DNA of 64,000 nt from Cloacibacillus evryensis DSM 19522 (lineage in GTDB: Bacteria; Synergistota; Synergistia; Synergistales; Synergistaceae), in the NCBI RefSeq assembly GCF_000585335.1, contig NZ_KK073872.1, forward strand, positions 2,409,283-2,473,282, read 5' to 3'. Below, one piece after another: positions 43,638-52,181 of the stretch. The translations under genes were made by a program, and so were the position numbers. Within the stretch, counting starts at the first letter, position 1, and the number at the start of each line of letters is the position of its first letter. The notes under the pieces are model-generated. The model saw nothing but the letters and a program-made list of their open reading frames with translations. It searched no databases and was not told the origin of the DNA.

Positions 43638-46475
43638 TCATCTTTCAAAAAATTTCGCAAGCACTCTGTAGAGTACGGATATATCTATCGGCTTCACCAC
43701 ATGCGCGTTCATTCCCGCCGCGCGCGTCTTTTCCACATCCTCGTCGAAAGCGTTGGCAGTCAGCGCGATTATCGGGACCGTCAGAGCGTCGGCGCGCTTC
43801 ATATTCCTTATCGCGCGCGCCGCCTCGTATCCGTTCATGATGGGCATCTGGATATCCATAAATACGGCGTCTATATCTCCCGGCTCCGAAGCCGCGAAGA
43901 TGTCGGCGCATATTTTGCCGTTATCGGCCATGAGGCATTCGATTCCTTTTTTCTCAAGTATTTTCCGCACGATGTTTGCGTTGACCGGGTGGTCTTCGGC
44001 GATTATCATTCTTCGCCCTTTGAGATATTCCCCGGACTTCCGGGAGGCATCCGGCCTGGCCGATACGGCGGGCGCGCGCTCCAGGCACAGTTCAAAGGAG
44101 AAGCGGCTGCCCTTGTCAAGTTCGCTTTCAACGTTTATCCAGCTCCCCATCATCGCGGCGATCCTGGATGCTATCGCCAGCCCCAGCCCCGTGCCTTTTA
44201 TGGCGCCGCTGTTGCGCCCCTCCTGTTTGAACTCGGTAAATATCGCGTCGATGTTTTCTTTTTCTATACCGATGCCGGTATCCTCCACGGAGAACGAGAC
44301 AACGGCCTCTCTTTCGGCCGCGCGGAGCAGCTCGGCGCGAAGGGTCACCTCTCCTCCGGGACGGTTATATTTGATGGCGTTCGAGATAAGGTTTATCAAC
44401 AGCTGCTTGATGCGCAGCTCGTCAGAGAGGACGTACAGGCTTCCCTCAAAGGACGCCAGTCTGAAAGCCAGCCCCTGCCGCGCCGCCGCGTCGGAGTATA
44501 TCAGCCCGATGGCGCGCACCGTCTCCGCCAGGTCGAAGGATTCTTTGCGCAGCTCCATCTTCCCTTCGTTTATCTTACTCATGTCGAGCACGTCGTTTAT
44601 AAGGGAAAGAAGGTGCCTCGACGCCTTTTTGATTTTCGCGCTCGCCGTCTTTATCTCCGCGAGGGATTCGGCTTCGGCGATCTCGTCGTTGATGCCGATT
44701 ATCGTGGTGAGAGGCGTGCGTATCTCATGGCTCATGGAGGCAAGGAATTTGCTTTTCGCCTCGTTCGCCAGCTCAAGTTCCTCGTTCTTCTCTTTTTTTA
44801 TCTTATACATGCCGCAGAGAAACAGGAACGCCGCCAGCGTCGCCGCAAAGAGACCGGCCAGCGCGCCCGCCTTCATGGGGTCGGTGTAGAATATGTCGCT
44901 CCACTTGGGCTGGTAAAATTTTTCCGTGTTCCTGCGCACGATATCGCGGATGTCGCTCGCGGGAAGGCTTTCGAGAGTCTTGGTGATTATGGAAAAAAGC
45001 AGCGGGTCGGCCTCGGCCGACACTCCGAGGGAAAGGCGCTGAGTTTCTCCCGATACCCCGATATAATAAAGGTTCCGATACTTGGCGAAGGACGAATAGT
45101 AACCGGCCTCGTAGGCGTTTATGAAAGCGCAGCCGGCTTCGCCCGTCCTTACCGCCTCTATGCAGTCCAGGGCCGAGGGGTAATAGTCGTACTTGAGGCC
45201 GGGGACGAATTTCCTCACCCTGGAGGAGATGTATTTGCGGTCAGTCACCGCCGCGCTGACGGCGGGGGCGGAGCGGCTCTTCCTCACGCAGACCACCATG
45301 GCCTGCGTGAAGGGCGGCGTAACGTGCGCCCCTTTTTCAGCGGCCCAGGCGTAGTCATAGGTCATGGCGCTGACTATATTTTTTTCGTCTTTCGTCCCGC
45401 CCTCCGGCCGGTCGACGCTCTCCGCGGCGAACTTGATCCCCGATTTTTCAGATATCAGTTCGACGATCTCGGGGACGATGCCGGAGAACTTTTTCTCCCT
45501 GGCGTCATAGTACTCCATCGGATGCCATCCTTCGTCATAGAGGGCGACGACGCGGGGAGAGCTCTTGATGTATTCGCGTTCTTCCCGCGTGAAGACGACG
45601 GGCGTCTCGCGCTCCGCGCCGTAATATTTGTTGTAAAGATCTGAATTGAAGCCGGGATAAGAAAAATTGATCTGATTAAGAGCCATATTAAGCTTTTCCA
45701 GGAGGGCGATGTTGTCCTTCCTCACGGCAAAGTAAAAGTTTTCAGGGGCGAATCTGGCGACGACTTTGAGGCCGCCGTCCATCCGGAAGTTGTCGGAGAA
45801 CAGGATGTCCGCCTTCCCCGCCGCTATCGCGAGGCCGGCCTCCTCATAGTTTGGGTAAAACTGATTGCCGGTGGCGAAACCTTTAGAGCGGCAGTAATCG
45901 AAATATTTCTCGTTGTTGGGGTTGCCGGCGACAAGCGCGGTACGCGCGCCGTCAAAAGAGGCAAAATCCTCGTAGGCGAAGCGGTCGTCATCTCTCCTCA
46001 CGACCAAACAATAGGCGTTGCGCCCGGAAGCGAGAGCCGTAAAGGCCAGTTTCTTTTCCCTGTCCCGGTCCTTGCGCAGATAACCGACGACATCCACTTC
46101 ACCGCGTTCAAGTCTGCCGAGCGTCTCCGCGAGGGTACCGTTTATGAACTCATATTTCCAGCCGGTAAACTGCGCGATCGCTAAAAAGTATTCGTAAATG
46201 TAGCCATTATGGCCGCCGGGCATCCCGTCGTCTCCGTACAGAAAGCTGCCTACACGCAGGACCGCCCCTCTGCCGTACTGTTCGGCCGGCGCGGCCTCCC
46301 CGTGTTCGCAGGGGGACAGGACGGCAAGCGCCGATAGGATGATACACAGGGCGAGGCGTCTCCATAGACACGGCACGCGCCCGCCGCGTTTCGGCTGCCG
46401 ATTTGCATTTTCGTACACAGGCATCAACTCCCTGCCGGCGGACATATCAGTACCGGGCAGCGCCGCCCGATACAT
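43638..46475 (-). CDS. BvgS-like hybrid kinase with two periplasmic binding domains
   Basis: Up to 945 aa. Weak start at 46475; a GTG near 46418 with GGGAG upstream is possible. Signal/anchor helix LALCIILSALAVLSP, then two SBP_bac_3 domains (about 65-290, LRVGSFLYGDDGMPGGHNGY; about 300-540, RVVALYDEGWHPMEYYDARE), TM helix AGALAGLFAATLAAFLFLC near 550, HisKA His near 581 (MSHEIRTPLTTIIGIN), HATPase (DTGIGIEKEN, GTGLGLAIA) and receiver (AVFMDIQMPIMNGYE). The HPt of true BvgS is missing. Senses an amino acid or similar solute directly in the periplasm. Confidence 0.92.
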   Translation of the reverse strand: MYRAALPGTDMSAGRELMPVYENANRQPKRGGRVPCLWRRLALCIILSALAVLSPCEHGEAAPAEQYGRGAVLRVGSFLYGDDGMPGGHNGYIYEYFLAIAQFTGWKYEFINGTLAETLGRLERGEVDVVGYLRKDRDREKKLAFTALASGRNAYCLVVRRDDDRFAYEDFASFDGARTALVAGNPNNEKYFDYCRSKGFATGNQFYPNYEEAGLAIAAGKADILFSDNFRMDGGLKVVARFAPENFYFAVRKDNIALLEKLNMALNQINFSYPGFNSDLYNKYYGAERETPVVFTREEREYIKSSPRVVALYDEGWHPMEYYDAREKKFSGIVPEIVELISEKSGIKFAAESVDRPEGGTKDEKNIVSAMTYDYAWAAEKGAHVTPPFTQAMVVCVRKSRSAPAVSAAVTDRKYISSRVRKFVPGLKYDYYPSALDCIEAVRTGEAGCAFINAYEAGYYSSFAKYRNLYYIGVSGETQRLSLGVSAEADPLLFSIITKTLESLPASDIRDIVRRNTEKFYQPKWSDIFYTDPMKAGALAGLFAATLAAFLFLCGMYKIKKEKNEELELANEAKSKFLASMSHEIRTPLTTIIGINDEIAEAESLAEIKTASAKIKKASRHLLSLINDVLDMSKINEGKMELRKESFDLAETVRAIGLIYSDAAARQGLAFRLASFEGSLYVLSDELRIKQLLINLISNAIKYNRPGGEVTLRAELLRAAEREAVVSFSVEDTGIGIEKENIDAIFTEFKQEGRNSGAIKGTGLGLAIASRIAAMMGSWINVESELDKGSRFSFELCLERAPAVSARPDASRKSGEYLKGRRMIIAEDHPVNANIVRKILEKKGIECLMADNGKICADIFAASEPGDIDAVFMDIQMPIMNGYEAARAIRNMKRADALTVPIIALTANAFDEDVEKTRAAGMNAHVVKPIDISVLYRVLAKFFER

Positions 46476-46638
46476 ATGCCTCTATATTGACCTATTGATT
46501 ATAACATCCTTGATGTAATATAAAACCAAGGGCTGGCGCATCAACAGGCCAACAGAGGGCGAATTGGCGTTTATAAGCGATCACGATGGAAAGATAAGCT
46601 GCGATTTACATGACCTTTTTCGACGCGCCGGCGCTATA

Positions 46639-47985
46639 TCAGCCTTTCAATATATGGGATACGGCCTCTCCGCAGAGCTTGACCGCCCTTTCCGCCGCCT
46701 CCGGGTCTATCGTCAGCGGGGGGTTGAAATAGATGACGTCGCCCAGCGGCCGCAGCAGCAGCCCAAAATCAAGGGCGCGTTTATATATTTTATAGCCGGT
46801 TCGTTCGGAGGCGGGAAAGGGCTCTTTTGTTCTCCGGTCGCGCACAAGCTCAACGGCGTTGACGAGGCCGATCCGGCGTATTTCCCCGACGTTCGGATGT
46901 CCGCCCAGCCGCTCCCTCAGCGCGGCGTTGAGAATGTCGGCCACGGCGGCCGCCTTTTCGAGTATTTTATCCTCGCGCAAAACTTTCTGTACCGCGAGCG
47001 CCGCGGCGCAGCCCAGCGGATTGCCGCTGTAGGTATGGCTGTGCATGAAGGCGCGCCCCTCGCCGTAATCGGCGTAAAAGGCGTCGTATATCTCGTCGGT
47101 GGCGACGGTGATCGCCATCGGCAGGTATCCGCCGGTGAGGCCCTTGGAGACGCACATGATGTCCGGGCTCACGCCGGCATGGTCAAAGGCGAACATCTTC
47201 CCCGTGCGGCCGAAACCGGTGGCGATCTCGTCGGCGATGAGAAGGACGCCATAGCCGTCGCAGAGCGCGCGCAGTTTTTTCAGGTACAGCGGCGGGTATA
47301 TCCTCATGCCGGCGCTGCCCTGAAGAAGCGGCTCGACGATCATCGCGCAGCACTCGCGCGCGTGGCGGGCGAAGGTTTCCTCCGCGGCGGCGAAGCATTC
47401 GCAGCCGCAGCTATCGCGCTCCAGGCCATATTTGCAGCGGTAGCAGTCGGGCGCCTCGACGCGCACGGTATCCATCAGCATCGGCCGGTATATCTTTGCG
47501 TAGAGGTCCATCGTTCCGACGGAAAGGGCGCCGATCGTCTCCCCGTGGTAACCGTCTGTGAGGCAGAGGAAGCGCGTCCTTTCGGGATGGCCGCACTGGT
47601 GCTGATATTGGAAGCTCATCTTGAGCGCGCATTCCACCGAGGCCGAGCCGTTGTCCGAGAAGTTGAATTTCGACAGCCCGCGCGGCACGATCCCCGCAAG
47701 CTCCTCGCATAACCGCACCGCCGGTTCGTGCGTAAAGTTGGCGAATATGACATGTTCGAGCCGGTCCAGCTGCTCCTTTACCGCGGCGTTTATCACGGGA
47801 TGGCAATGGCCGAGAAGGTTGCACCACCACGAGCTGACGATGTCGATATATTCTTTGCCGTCATAGCCGTAGAGGTATACGCCGCGTCCCTCCTTTATCG
47901 CGATGGGGGGAAGTTCCTCGTAGTCCTTCATCTGTGAACAGGGGTGCCATATATGTTTCAGGTCGCGCTCCGCAAGGCCGCTCAT
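46639..47985 (-). CDS. bioA: Adenosylmethionine-8-amino-7-oxononanoate aminotransferase
   Basis: 448 aa, normal length. Converts KAPA to DAPA using SAM as amino donor (biotin pathway). Class III aminotransferase features: HIWHPCSQMKDYEELPPI at the N-terminus (BioA type), YLYGYDGKEYIDIVSSWWCN, GYHGETIGALS, ADEIATGFGRTGKMFA, and PLP-lysine in CVSKGLTGGYLPMA. It starts directly after the bioD stop (TAG-ATG). Last gene of the bioYBDA operon. Confidence 0.95.
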   Translation of the reverse strand: MSGLAERDLKHIWHPCSQMKDYEELPPIAIKEGRGVYLYGYDGKEYIDIVSSWWCNLLGHCHPVINAAVKEQLDRLEHVIFANFTHEPAVRLCEELAGIVPRGLSKFNFSDNGSASVECALKMSFQYQHQCGHPERTRFLCLTDGYHGETIGALSVGTMDLYAKIYRPMLMDTVRVEAPDCYRCKYGLERDSCGCECFAAAEETFARHARECCAMIVEPLLQGSAGMRIYPPLYLKKLRALCDGYGVLLIADEIATGFGRTGKMFAFDHAGVSPDIMCVSKGLTGGYLPMAITVATDEIYDAFYADYGEGRAFMHSHTYSGNPLGCAAALAVQKVLREDKILEKAAAVADILNAALRERLGGHPNVGEIRRIGLVNAVELVRDRRTKEPFPASERTGYKIYKRALDFGLLLRPLGDVIYFNPPLTIDPEAAERAVKLCGEAVSHILKG

Positions 47986-48678
47986 CTAATTCCCGCCTCC
48001 GTAAAGTTTCCGCAGCTCCGCCGCCCCTATGCCGATGTCCTCGGCGCCGCGCGCCACGGTCGCGACGACCGGCACCCCCGCAAGCTCTTCTATCATCATT
48101 CGGTTGTCCTCCTCAATAATGCCGCCGGCAGTCCAGTTGTTCATGATCACGGCGCGCGGTTCCAGGCCGCGCGCCCGCATGTAGCTGACTGTGAGGACGG
48201 CGGCGTTGATCGCCCCCAGCCCTGATCCCGAGACGACGACGGAGGGAAGCCCAGTCTCGCGCACGATATCTTCGAGCATCAGGCGCGGCCCTTCGCCGAA
48301 CGATATCGGGCAGACGATGCCGCCGCTGCCCTCAACGGTCAGGAGGTCGAATTTTTTCATCATGCGCAGAAAGTCTCTCCGCACGACGGCAAGGCTCGCC
48401 GGCCTCCCTTCCATTCGCGCGGCGAGGTGCGGCGAATAGGGATGTTCGTAGATATGGGAGACCGCCTCCGCGGGGTCTCCGCCAATACCGGCCATACGGT
48501 GGACAAATTCCGCGTCGCCGGGGACCGGCGCGCCGCCTCTGCGCTCCGCTCCGCTTAGGGCCGCCTTATAATAACCGGCGTTCGATCCTGATTCGCGGAG
48601 CTTTTTCACGATCAACGCGGTAACGTAAGTCTTTCCGACATCCGTTCCGGTGCCGGTGACGAAGAGCCCCTCAGCCAT
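47986..48678 (-). CDS. bioD: Dethiobiotin synthetase
   Basis: 230 aa. ATP-dependent carboxylation/ring closure of DAPA to dethiobiotin. P-loop FVTGTGTDVGKTYVTALI at residues 6-23, EGSGGIVCPISFGEG for the nucleotide/substrate loop, and SGSGLGAINAAVLTV in the second half. Overlaps bioB by 8 bases and abuts bioA. Confidence 0.95.
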   Translation of the reverse strand: MAEGLFVTGTGTDVGKTYVTALIVKKLRESGSNAGYYKAALSGAERRGGAPVPGDAEFVHRMAGIGGDPAEAVSHIYEHPYSPHLAARMEGRPASLAVVRRDFLRMMKKFDLLTVEGSGGIVCPISFGEGPRLMLEDIVRETGLPSVVVSGSGLGAINAAVLTVSYMRARGLEPRAVIMNNWTAGGIIEEDNRMMIEELAGVPVVATVARGAEDIGIGAAELRKLYGGGN

Positions 48679-49639
48679 CTCTTCTCACCTCAAAACCGAG
48701 CGAGGCGATCATCTCGCGATCCCTCCGCGGCGATATTCCCGCGGTGGTGAGCATATCTCCGGTTATAGCGGCGTTCGCCCCATACTTGAAGCAGGAATAC
48801 CCCTTGTCGGCGAGCAGCCCCCGGCCTCCCGCGAGGCGTATCGAGGCCTCCGGCAGAATGAAACGGTATATCGCGACGGTGCGCAGTATCTCTTCGTGTG
48901 GCAGCGGCCTGTTTTTCTCAAAGGGAGTGCCGGCGATCGGGTTGAGTATGTTCAGAGGCACCGAGCTTATTCCCAGCTCACGCAGCTCCAGAGCCATCTC
49001 TATACGGTCCGCCATCCTCTCGCCGAGTCCGATGATGCCGCCGCTGCAAACGGAAAGGCCGGCTTCGCGCGCCGCCGCTATCGCCGCGGCCTTCTCACGC
49101 CAACCGTGCGTCGTGCAGATGTTGGGAAAAAATTTCTCCGAACTCTCAAGGTTGTTGTGCGCGCGCTCCGCCCCCGCCTCTTTGAGCACCGCGAACTGCT
49201 CCGCGCTCAACAGGCCGAGCGACACGCAGGGAGACAGCCCCGTCTCCCTGCGTATCATCGCTATCGACCGGCAGACAGAATCAAGCTCTTCGTCAGAGAG
49301 CGCCCCGCCCGAGGTGACGATCGAAAAACGCAGCGCGCCCCCCGCCTCCGCCGCGCGGGCCTCCGCGACGATCGCTTCCGGGGAGAGCAGCCGATATTCA
49401 CAGGCGTCGGTCCGGTAATGGGCCGACTGCGCGCAGAACTTGCAGTCCTCGGAGCAGCGGCCGCTCTTCGCGTTCACGATCGCGCAAAGGTCGAACCCGC
49501 CGCCGCAGCGCCGTTTACGTATCTCGGCGGCGGCGGCGCATAGGTCGCCAAGCGGCGCAAGGCAAAGCAGCGCGGCCTCTTCGGCGGATATTTCGCCGCC
49601 GCTCATAACGGCATTTTTCAGTTCTTCAAGAACGGGCAT
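48671..49639 (-). CDS. bioB: Biotin synthase
   Basis: 322 aa from the ATG at 49639 (GAGGAG upstream; the TTG at 49663 is an unneeded extension). Radical-SAM enzyme inserting sulfur into dethiobiotin. The CxxxCxxC cluster lies in AKSGRCSEDCKFCAQSAHY near residues 55-70. Further BioB features are AHNNLESSEKFFPNICTTH, CSGGIIGLGERMADRIEMAL and ILNPIAGTPFE. Its start overlaps the bioY end by 14 bases. The length matches bacterial BioB. Confidence 0.96.
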   Translation of the reverse strand: MPVLEELKNAVMSGGEISAEEAALLCLAPLGDLCAAAAEIRKRRCGGGFDLCAIVNAKSGRCSEDCKFCAQSAHYRTDACEYRLLSPEAIVAEARAAEAGGALRFSIVTSGGALSDEELDSVCRSIAMIRRETGLSPCVSLGLLSAEQFAVLKEAGAERAHNNLESSEKFFPNICTTHGWREKAAAIAAAREAGLSVCSGGIIGLGERMADRIEMALELRELGISSVPLNILNPIAGTPFEKNRPLPHEEILRTVAIYRFILPEASIRLAGGRGLLADKGYSCFKYGANAAITGDMLTTAGISPRRDREMIASLGFEVRRDG

Positions 49640-50192
49640 AGCGCAGCGGGCTCCTCTCCGCAAGGCGTACCGCGATCAGCGCCCCGACGAAGCAGAGCAG
49701 GATGTCGCCCGGGACGGCCAGCAGGAAACAATAGATAAAGAGCGCCTCAAAGCTCAGCGGCTGCGCAAGGACGAAGTTTGAGATCAGGCAGCAGTAGGCA
49801 ATGCCGCAGAGATAGACGGCGGCGAGGCCGGCGACCGAAGCCGCTACGGCGAGCTTGAAGCTGAGCCGCCGCGCGGAAAAGGCGATCTTTCCCGTGAGCC
49901 AGGCTCCGAGCATAAACCCGATCAGATAGCCGAAGGAGGGCTTTAACAGGTAGGCTGGGCCGCCCCCTTCCGTAAAGACTGGCGCTCCGACAAGGCCAAG
50001 CACAAGGTAGACGGCGACGGAGAGCGCGCCGAGCCTGCCTCCAAGCAGAAGGCCGGCAAGCGTGGTGAAGAGAAATTGAAGCGTGAACGGGACTACCGGC
50101 AGAGGCACCTTTATCTGCGCGCCCACCGCTATCAGAGCGGTGAAGAGCGCGCATAATATCATTTGCCGGGTATCAAGGCCGCCTTTTGACAT
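49626..50192 (-). CDS. bioY: Biotin transporter, ECF S-component
   Basis: 188 aa from the ATG at 50192, preceded by AGGAGG. Six hydrophobic helices. The BioY signature is IAVGAQIKVPLPVVPFTLQF near residues 20-40, followed by LGLVGAPVFTEGGGPAYLLK and PSFGYLIGFMLGAWLTG. Imports biotin alone or with an ECF module (not encoded here). First gene after the BirA-type operator, so import and synthesis are co-regulated. Confidence 0.95.
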   Translation of the reverse strand: MSKGGLDTRQMILCALFTALIAVGAQIKVPLPVVPFTLQFLFTTLAGLLLGGRLGALSVAVYLVLGLVGAPVFTEGGGPAYLLKPSFGYLIGFMLGAWLTGKIAFSARRLSFKLAVAASVAGLAAVYLCGIAYCCLISNFVLAQPLSFEALFIYCFLLAVPGDILLCFVGALIAVRLAERSPLRYARS

Positions 50193-50254
50193 GACGCAAA
50201 TCCTCCTGAAAGAAAGTTTTCTTCCCGGAGAATTTATCATATCTGCTAAAGATA

Positions 50255-50284
50255 TGTCAACTTATAATTTTATACTAGTTGACA
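50255..50284. promoter_or_regulatory. BirA-type operator of the bioYBDA operon
   Basis: TGTCAACT-N14-AGTTGACA is a perfect inverted repeat with the 14-base spacer typical of BirA operators. It lies 62 bases before the bioY ATG and covers AT-rich promoter-like sequence (TATAAA on the reverse strand). Its last 10 bases overlap the 3' end of the HPt gene. Confidence 0.85.
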
Positions 50285-50631
50285 GCGCTTTCCACCATCT
50301 TCTCCAGCCGCCCGCGCGATTCGAGCAACTTTTCATATTCAGCGAGGACTCCGTCCGTCTCTTCGGCGCGGAGCGGCTCGACTATCCGCACGACGATATC
50401 ATAGATGGGGATGAGACCGAGATTGGCCAGCACGCCCTTCAGCGTATGCGCGCAGTAGAAAGCCCTCTCCCTGTCTCCGGCGCGCAGGGCGTCGCCAAGG
50501 GCGAAGAAGGCCTCGTCGCGGGCGATGCTCCGCAGACAATCCATATATAGTTCATCGTCGCCGACGACCCGCTCCAGCGCGCCGTCGACATCGCAGCCCC
50601 ATCTTTTGAGTTCTCCATATAATTTTTTCAT
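50275..50631 (-). CDS. Stand-alone HPt phosphotransfer protein
   Basis: 118 aa, one four-helix HPt domain. The phosphoacceptor site AHTLKGVLANLGL (His near residue 62) matches the HPt consensus H-[ST]-L-K-G, with the downstream NLG. No kinase or receiver attached. Both hybrid kinases in this window end in a receiver and lack an HPt, so this is a plausible shuttle for them. Its stop codon lies inside the bio operator. Confidence 0.85.
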   Translation of the reverse strand: MKKLYGELKRWGCDVDGALERVVGDDELYMDCLRSIARDEAFFALGDALRAGDRERAFYCAHTLKGVLANLGLIPIYDIVVRIVEPLRAEETDGVLAEYEKLLESRGRLEKMVESAVN

Positions 50632-50853
50632 TATCTCGCCCTTCTGTTGACCAGATTATCATCCACGGCCAGAATACATTTTCCCGGCACCGATCCAATC
50701 CCCCTAAGATCGAGAACCGCCCAATTCAGTCACTGCGAGGGCATCTGTGAAACCTACGTCAGGCTAAAATCAATGGCTATGATTATACGTTATTTTTTTA
50801 TTTCCCGTATTGTTTTTATTCACATTTTGGAATATTCGGCGGTAAAATATACC

Positions 50854-50881
50854 TTGTTTATCCGCTGTTTAGAGTTATACT
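50854..50881 (+). promoter_or_regulatory. Candidate promoter of the class IV aminotransferase
   Basis: TTGTTT (50854-50859) and TATACT (50876-50881), spacer 16, 51 bases before the TTG start. The rest of the 300-base gap 50632-50931 shows no gene or strong structure. Confidence 0.5.
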
Positions 50882-50931
50882 TCTACAGTAATTTTATGAA
50901 GGTATCATCAATTTGAAAGAAGGTATAGATT

Positions 50932-51771
50932 TTGGCTCTTTGCTACTACAACGAAAAATTCTCCCCCGTCGCGGAGTGCGCGCTGCCCCTGACAGATATG
51001 GCGATCCAGCGCGGCGTGGGCGCCTTTGAATCGATCAGGATATACGACGGGACGCCGTTCGCCATGAAGCAACATCTTGACAGGCTCGCGGGAAGCGCGG
51101 CCGGCTCCGGGATCATGGCGGGGCAGATCATCGAAAAACTCCCCGGGCTCATCCGCGACGGGCTCGCGCTGCCGGAAAACGTAAAATTCGACGGCCTTGT
51201 GAAGCCATACATCACAGGCGGGGACGTGAACAATAAGGGCAGCTTCCCCGACCCGCGCTTTTTCATCATCTTCGACGAGGTACACAAGCCGACCGAAGAG
51301 GAAAAGAAGAAGGGCATCGTGCTCGAGCCAAATCATGTCGCGCGTCCGTTCCCGCTCATCAAGAGCACCAATTACCTGTTTGGCCTCATCCCGCTCTCAA
51401 AGGCCCAAAAGGTAAACTTTGAAACGCTTTACATCACCCCCGAGGGTGAGATCACCGAAGCCATGAGCAGCAACTTCTTCCTCTGCAAAGAGGGAAAGAT
51501 CATCACCGCCCCCGTCGGCAAGGTCCTCAAGGGCGTGACGCGCGACATCATCATCACGCTCGCGAGGGAAAACGGCTTTACGGTCGAGGAACGCTGCCCG
51601 CTGGAGAAGGAACTCGCGGAGGCTGACGAGGCATTCATCACCGGCACAGTCAAGGAGATACTCCCCGTCGTGCGCGTGGGCGCGCAGCAGATCGGCGGCG
51701 GCCGCCCCGGTCCCGTCGCGCAGAACCTTCAGCATATCTTCCTGAAGAACCAGCACCGCTGGATGGACTGA
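50932..51771 (+). CDS. Class IV aminotransferase
   Basis: 279 aa, TTG start with AAGGT upstream. Fold-type IV PLP enzyme of the branched-chain/D-amino-acid aminotransferase or aminodeoxychorismate lyase group: PLTDMAIQRGVGAFESIRIY at the N-terminus, an Arg/His substrate region KQHLDRLAGS, PLP-Lys in LIKSTNYLFG, the signature EITEAMSSNFFLCKEGKIIT, and KGVTRDIIITLARENG binding phosphate. Amino-acid transamination is the best guess in this organism; the substrate cannot be decided without structure-level comparison. Confidence 0.87.
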   Translation: MALCYYNEKFSPVAECALPLTDMAIQRGVGAFESIRIYDGTPFAMKQHLDRLAGSAAGSGIMAGQIIEKLPGLIRDGLALPENVKFDGLVKPYITGGDVNNKGSFPDPRFFIIFDEVHKPTEEEKKKGIVLEPNHVARPFPLIKSTNYLFGLIPLSKAQKVNFETLYITPEGEITEAMSSNFFLCKEGKIITAPVGKVLKGVTRDIIITLARENGFTVEERCPLEKELAEADEAFITGTVKEILPVVRVGAQQIGGGRPGPVAQNLQHIFLKNQHRWMD

Positions 51772-51787
51772 CCTCTCTAAAAAGGCC

Positions 51788-51815
51788 GGCGGGGCATCTT
51801 CCGCGACGCCCCGCC
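51788..51815 (+). terminator. Hairpin after the aminotransferase gene
   Basis: GGCGGGGC and GCCCCGCC pair (8 bp, 12-base loop) 16 bases past the stop; only a weak T run follows. Confidence 0.45.
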
Positions 51816-51827
51816 CTTCCGCTTTCC

Positions 51828-52178
51828 ATGAACAAATATCTGCGTCCCGCCTTTCTTATTCCGATCTCGTATTCGCTGTTCAGCGCCGCGCTGACGATAC
51901 TCCTGCTCGCGGCCGCCGCGTCCCGGTATACGGCGCGCGGCGGCGCGGCGGCGGTTTTCTTTTTCCGTTACGGCTATCTCATCTTCGCCGCGTTCGGAGC
52001 GGCCGCGGCGGTCAGCCCGCTAGGGCTCCCGCTCTGTCTTTGGCTCTCGCTGCGCCACCGCGGAAAGAGCGCGGGCGAAAGCCCCCTATACAGGACGTCG
52101 CCGCTTGTTATGAGCGCCGTCACCCAGGGCATTTTGCTCGCCGCGCTGCTGTTTTTCATCATTTCAAACCTTTTCTAA
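51828..52178 (+). CDS. Small membrane protein of unknown function
   Basis: 116 aa, not recognised. Three hydrophobic segments (LFSAALTILLLAAAA, YLIFAAFGAAAAVSPLGLPL, VTQGILLAALLFFIISNLF) separated by basic loops (SLRHRGKSAGESPLYRTS). Ala-rich and Arg-positive inside, so probably an inner-membrane protein with the N-terminus in the cytoplasm. No ribosome site stands out and codon bias is typical of the region, so coding is likely but not certain. Confidence 0.55.
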   Translation: MNKYLRPAFLIPISYSLFSAALTILLLAAAASRYTARGGAAAVFFFRYGYLIFAAFGAAAAVSPLGLPLCLWLSLRHRGKSAGESPLYRTSPLVMSAVTQGILLAALLFFIISNLF

Positions 52179-52181
52179 CGC

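Noticed and set aside
41130-45644. A 1504-codon open frame on the plus strand
   Set aside because: It lies antisense to two histidine kinases with clear domain motifs. The product is Arg/His-rich without any recognisable domain, as expected from the mirror frame of GC-rich genes.
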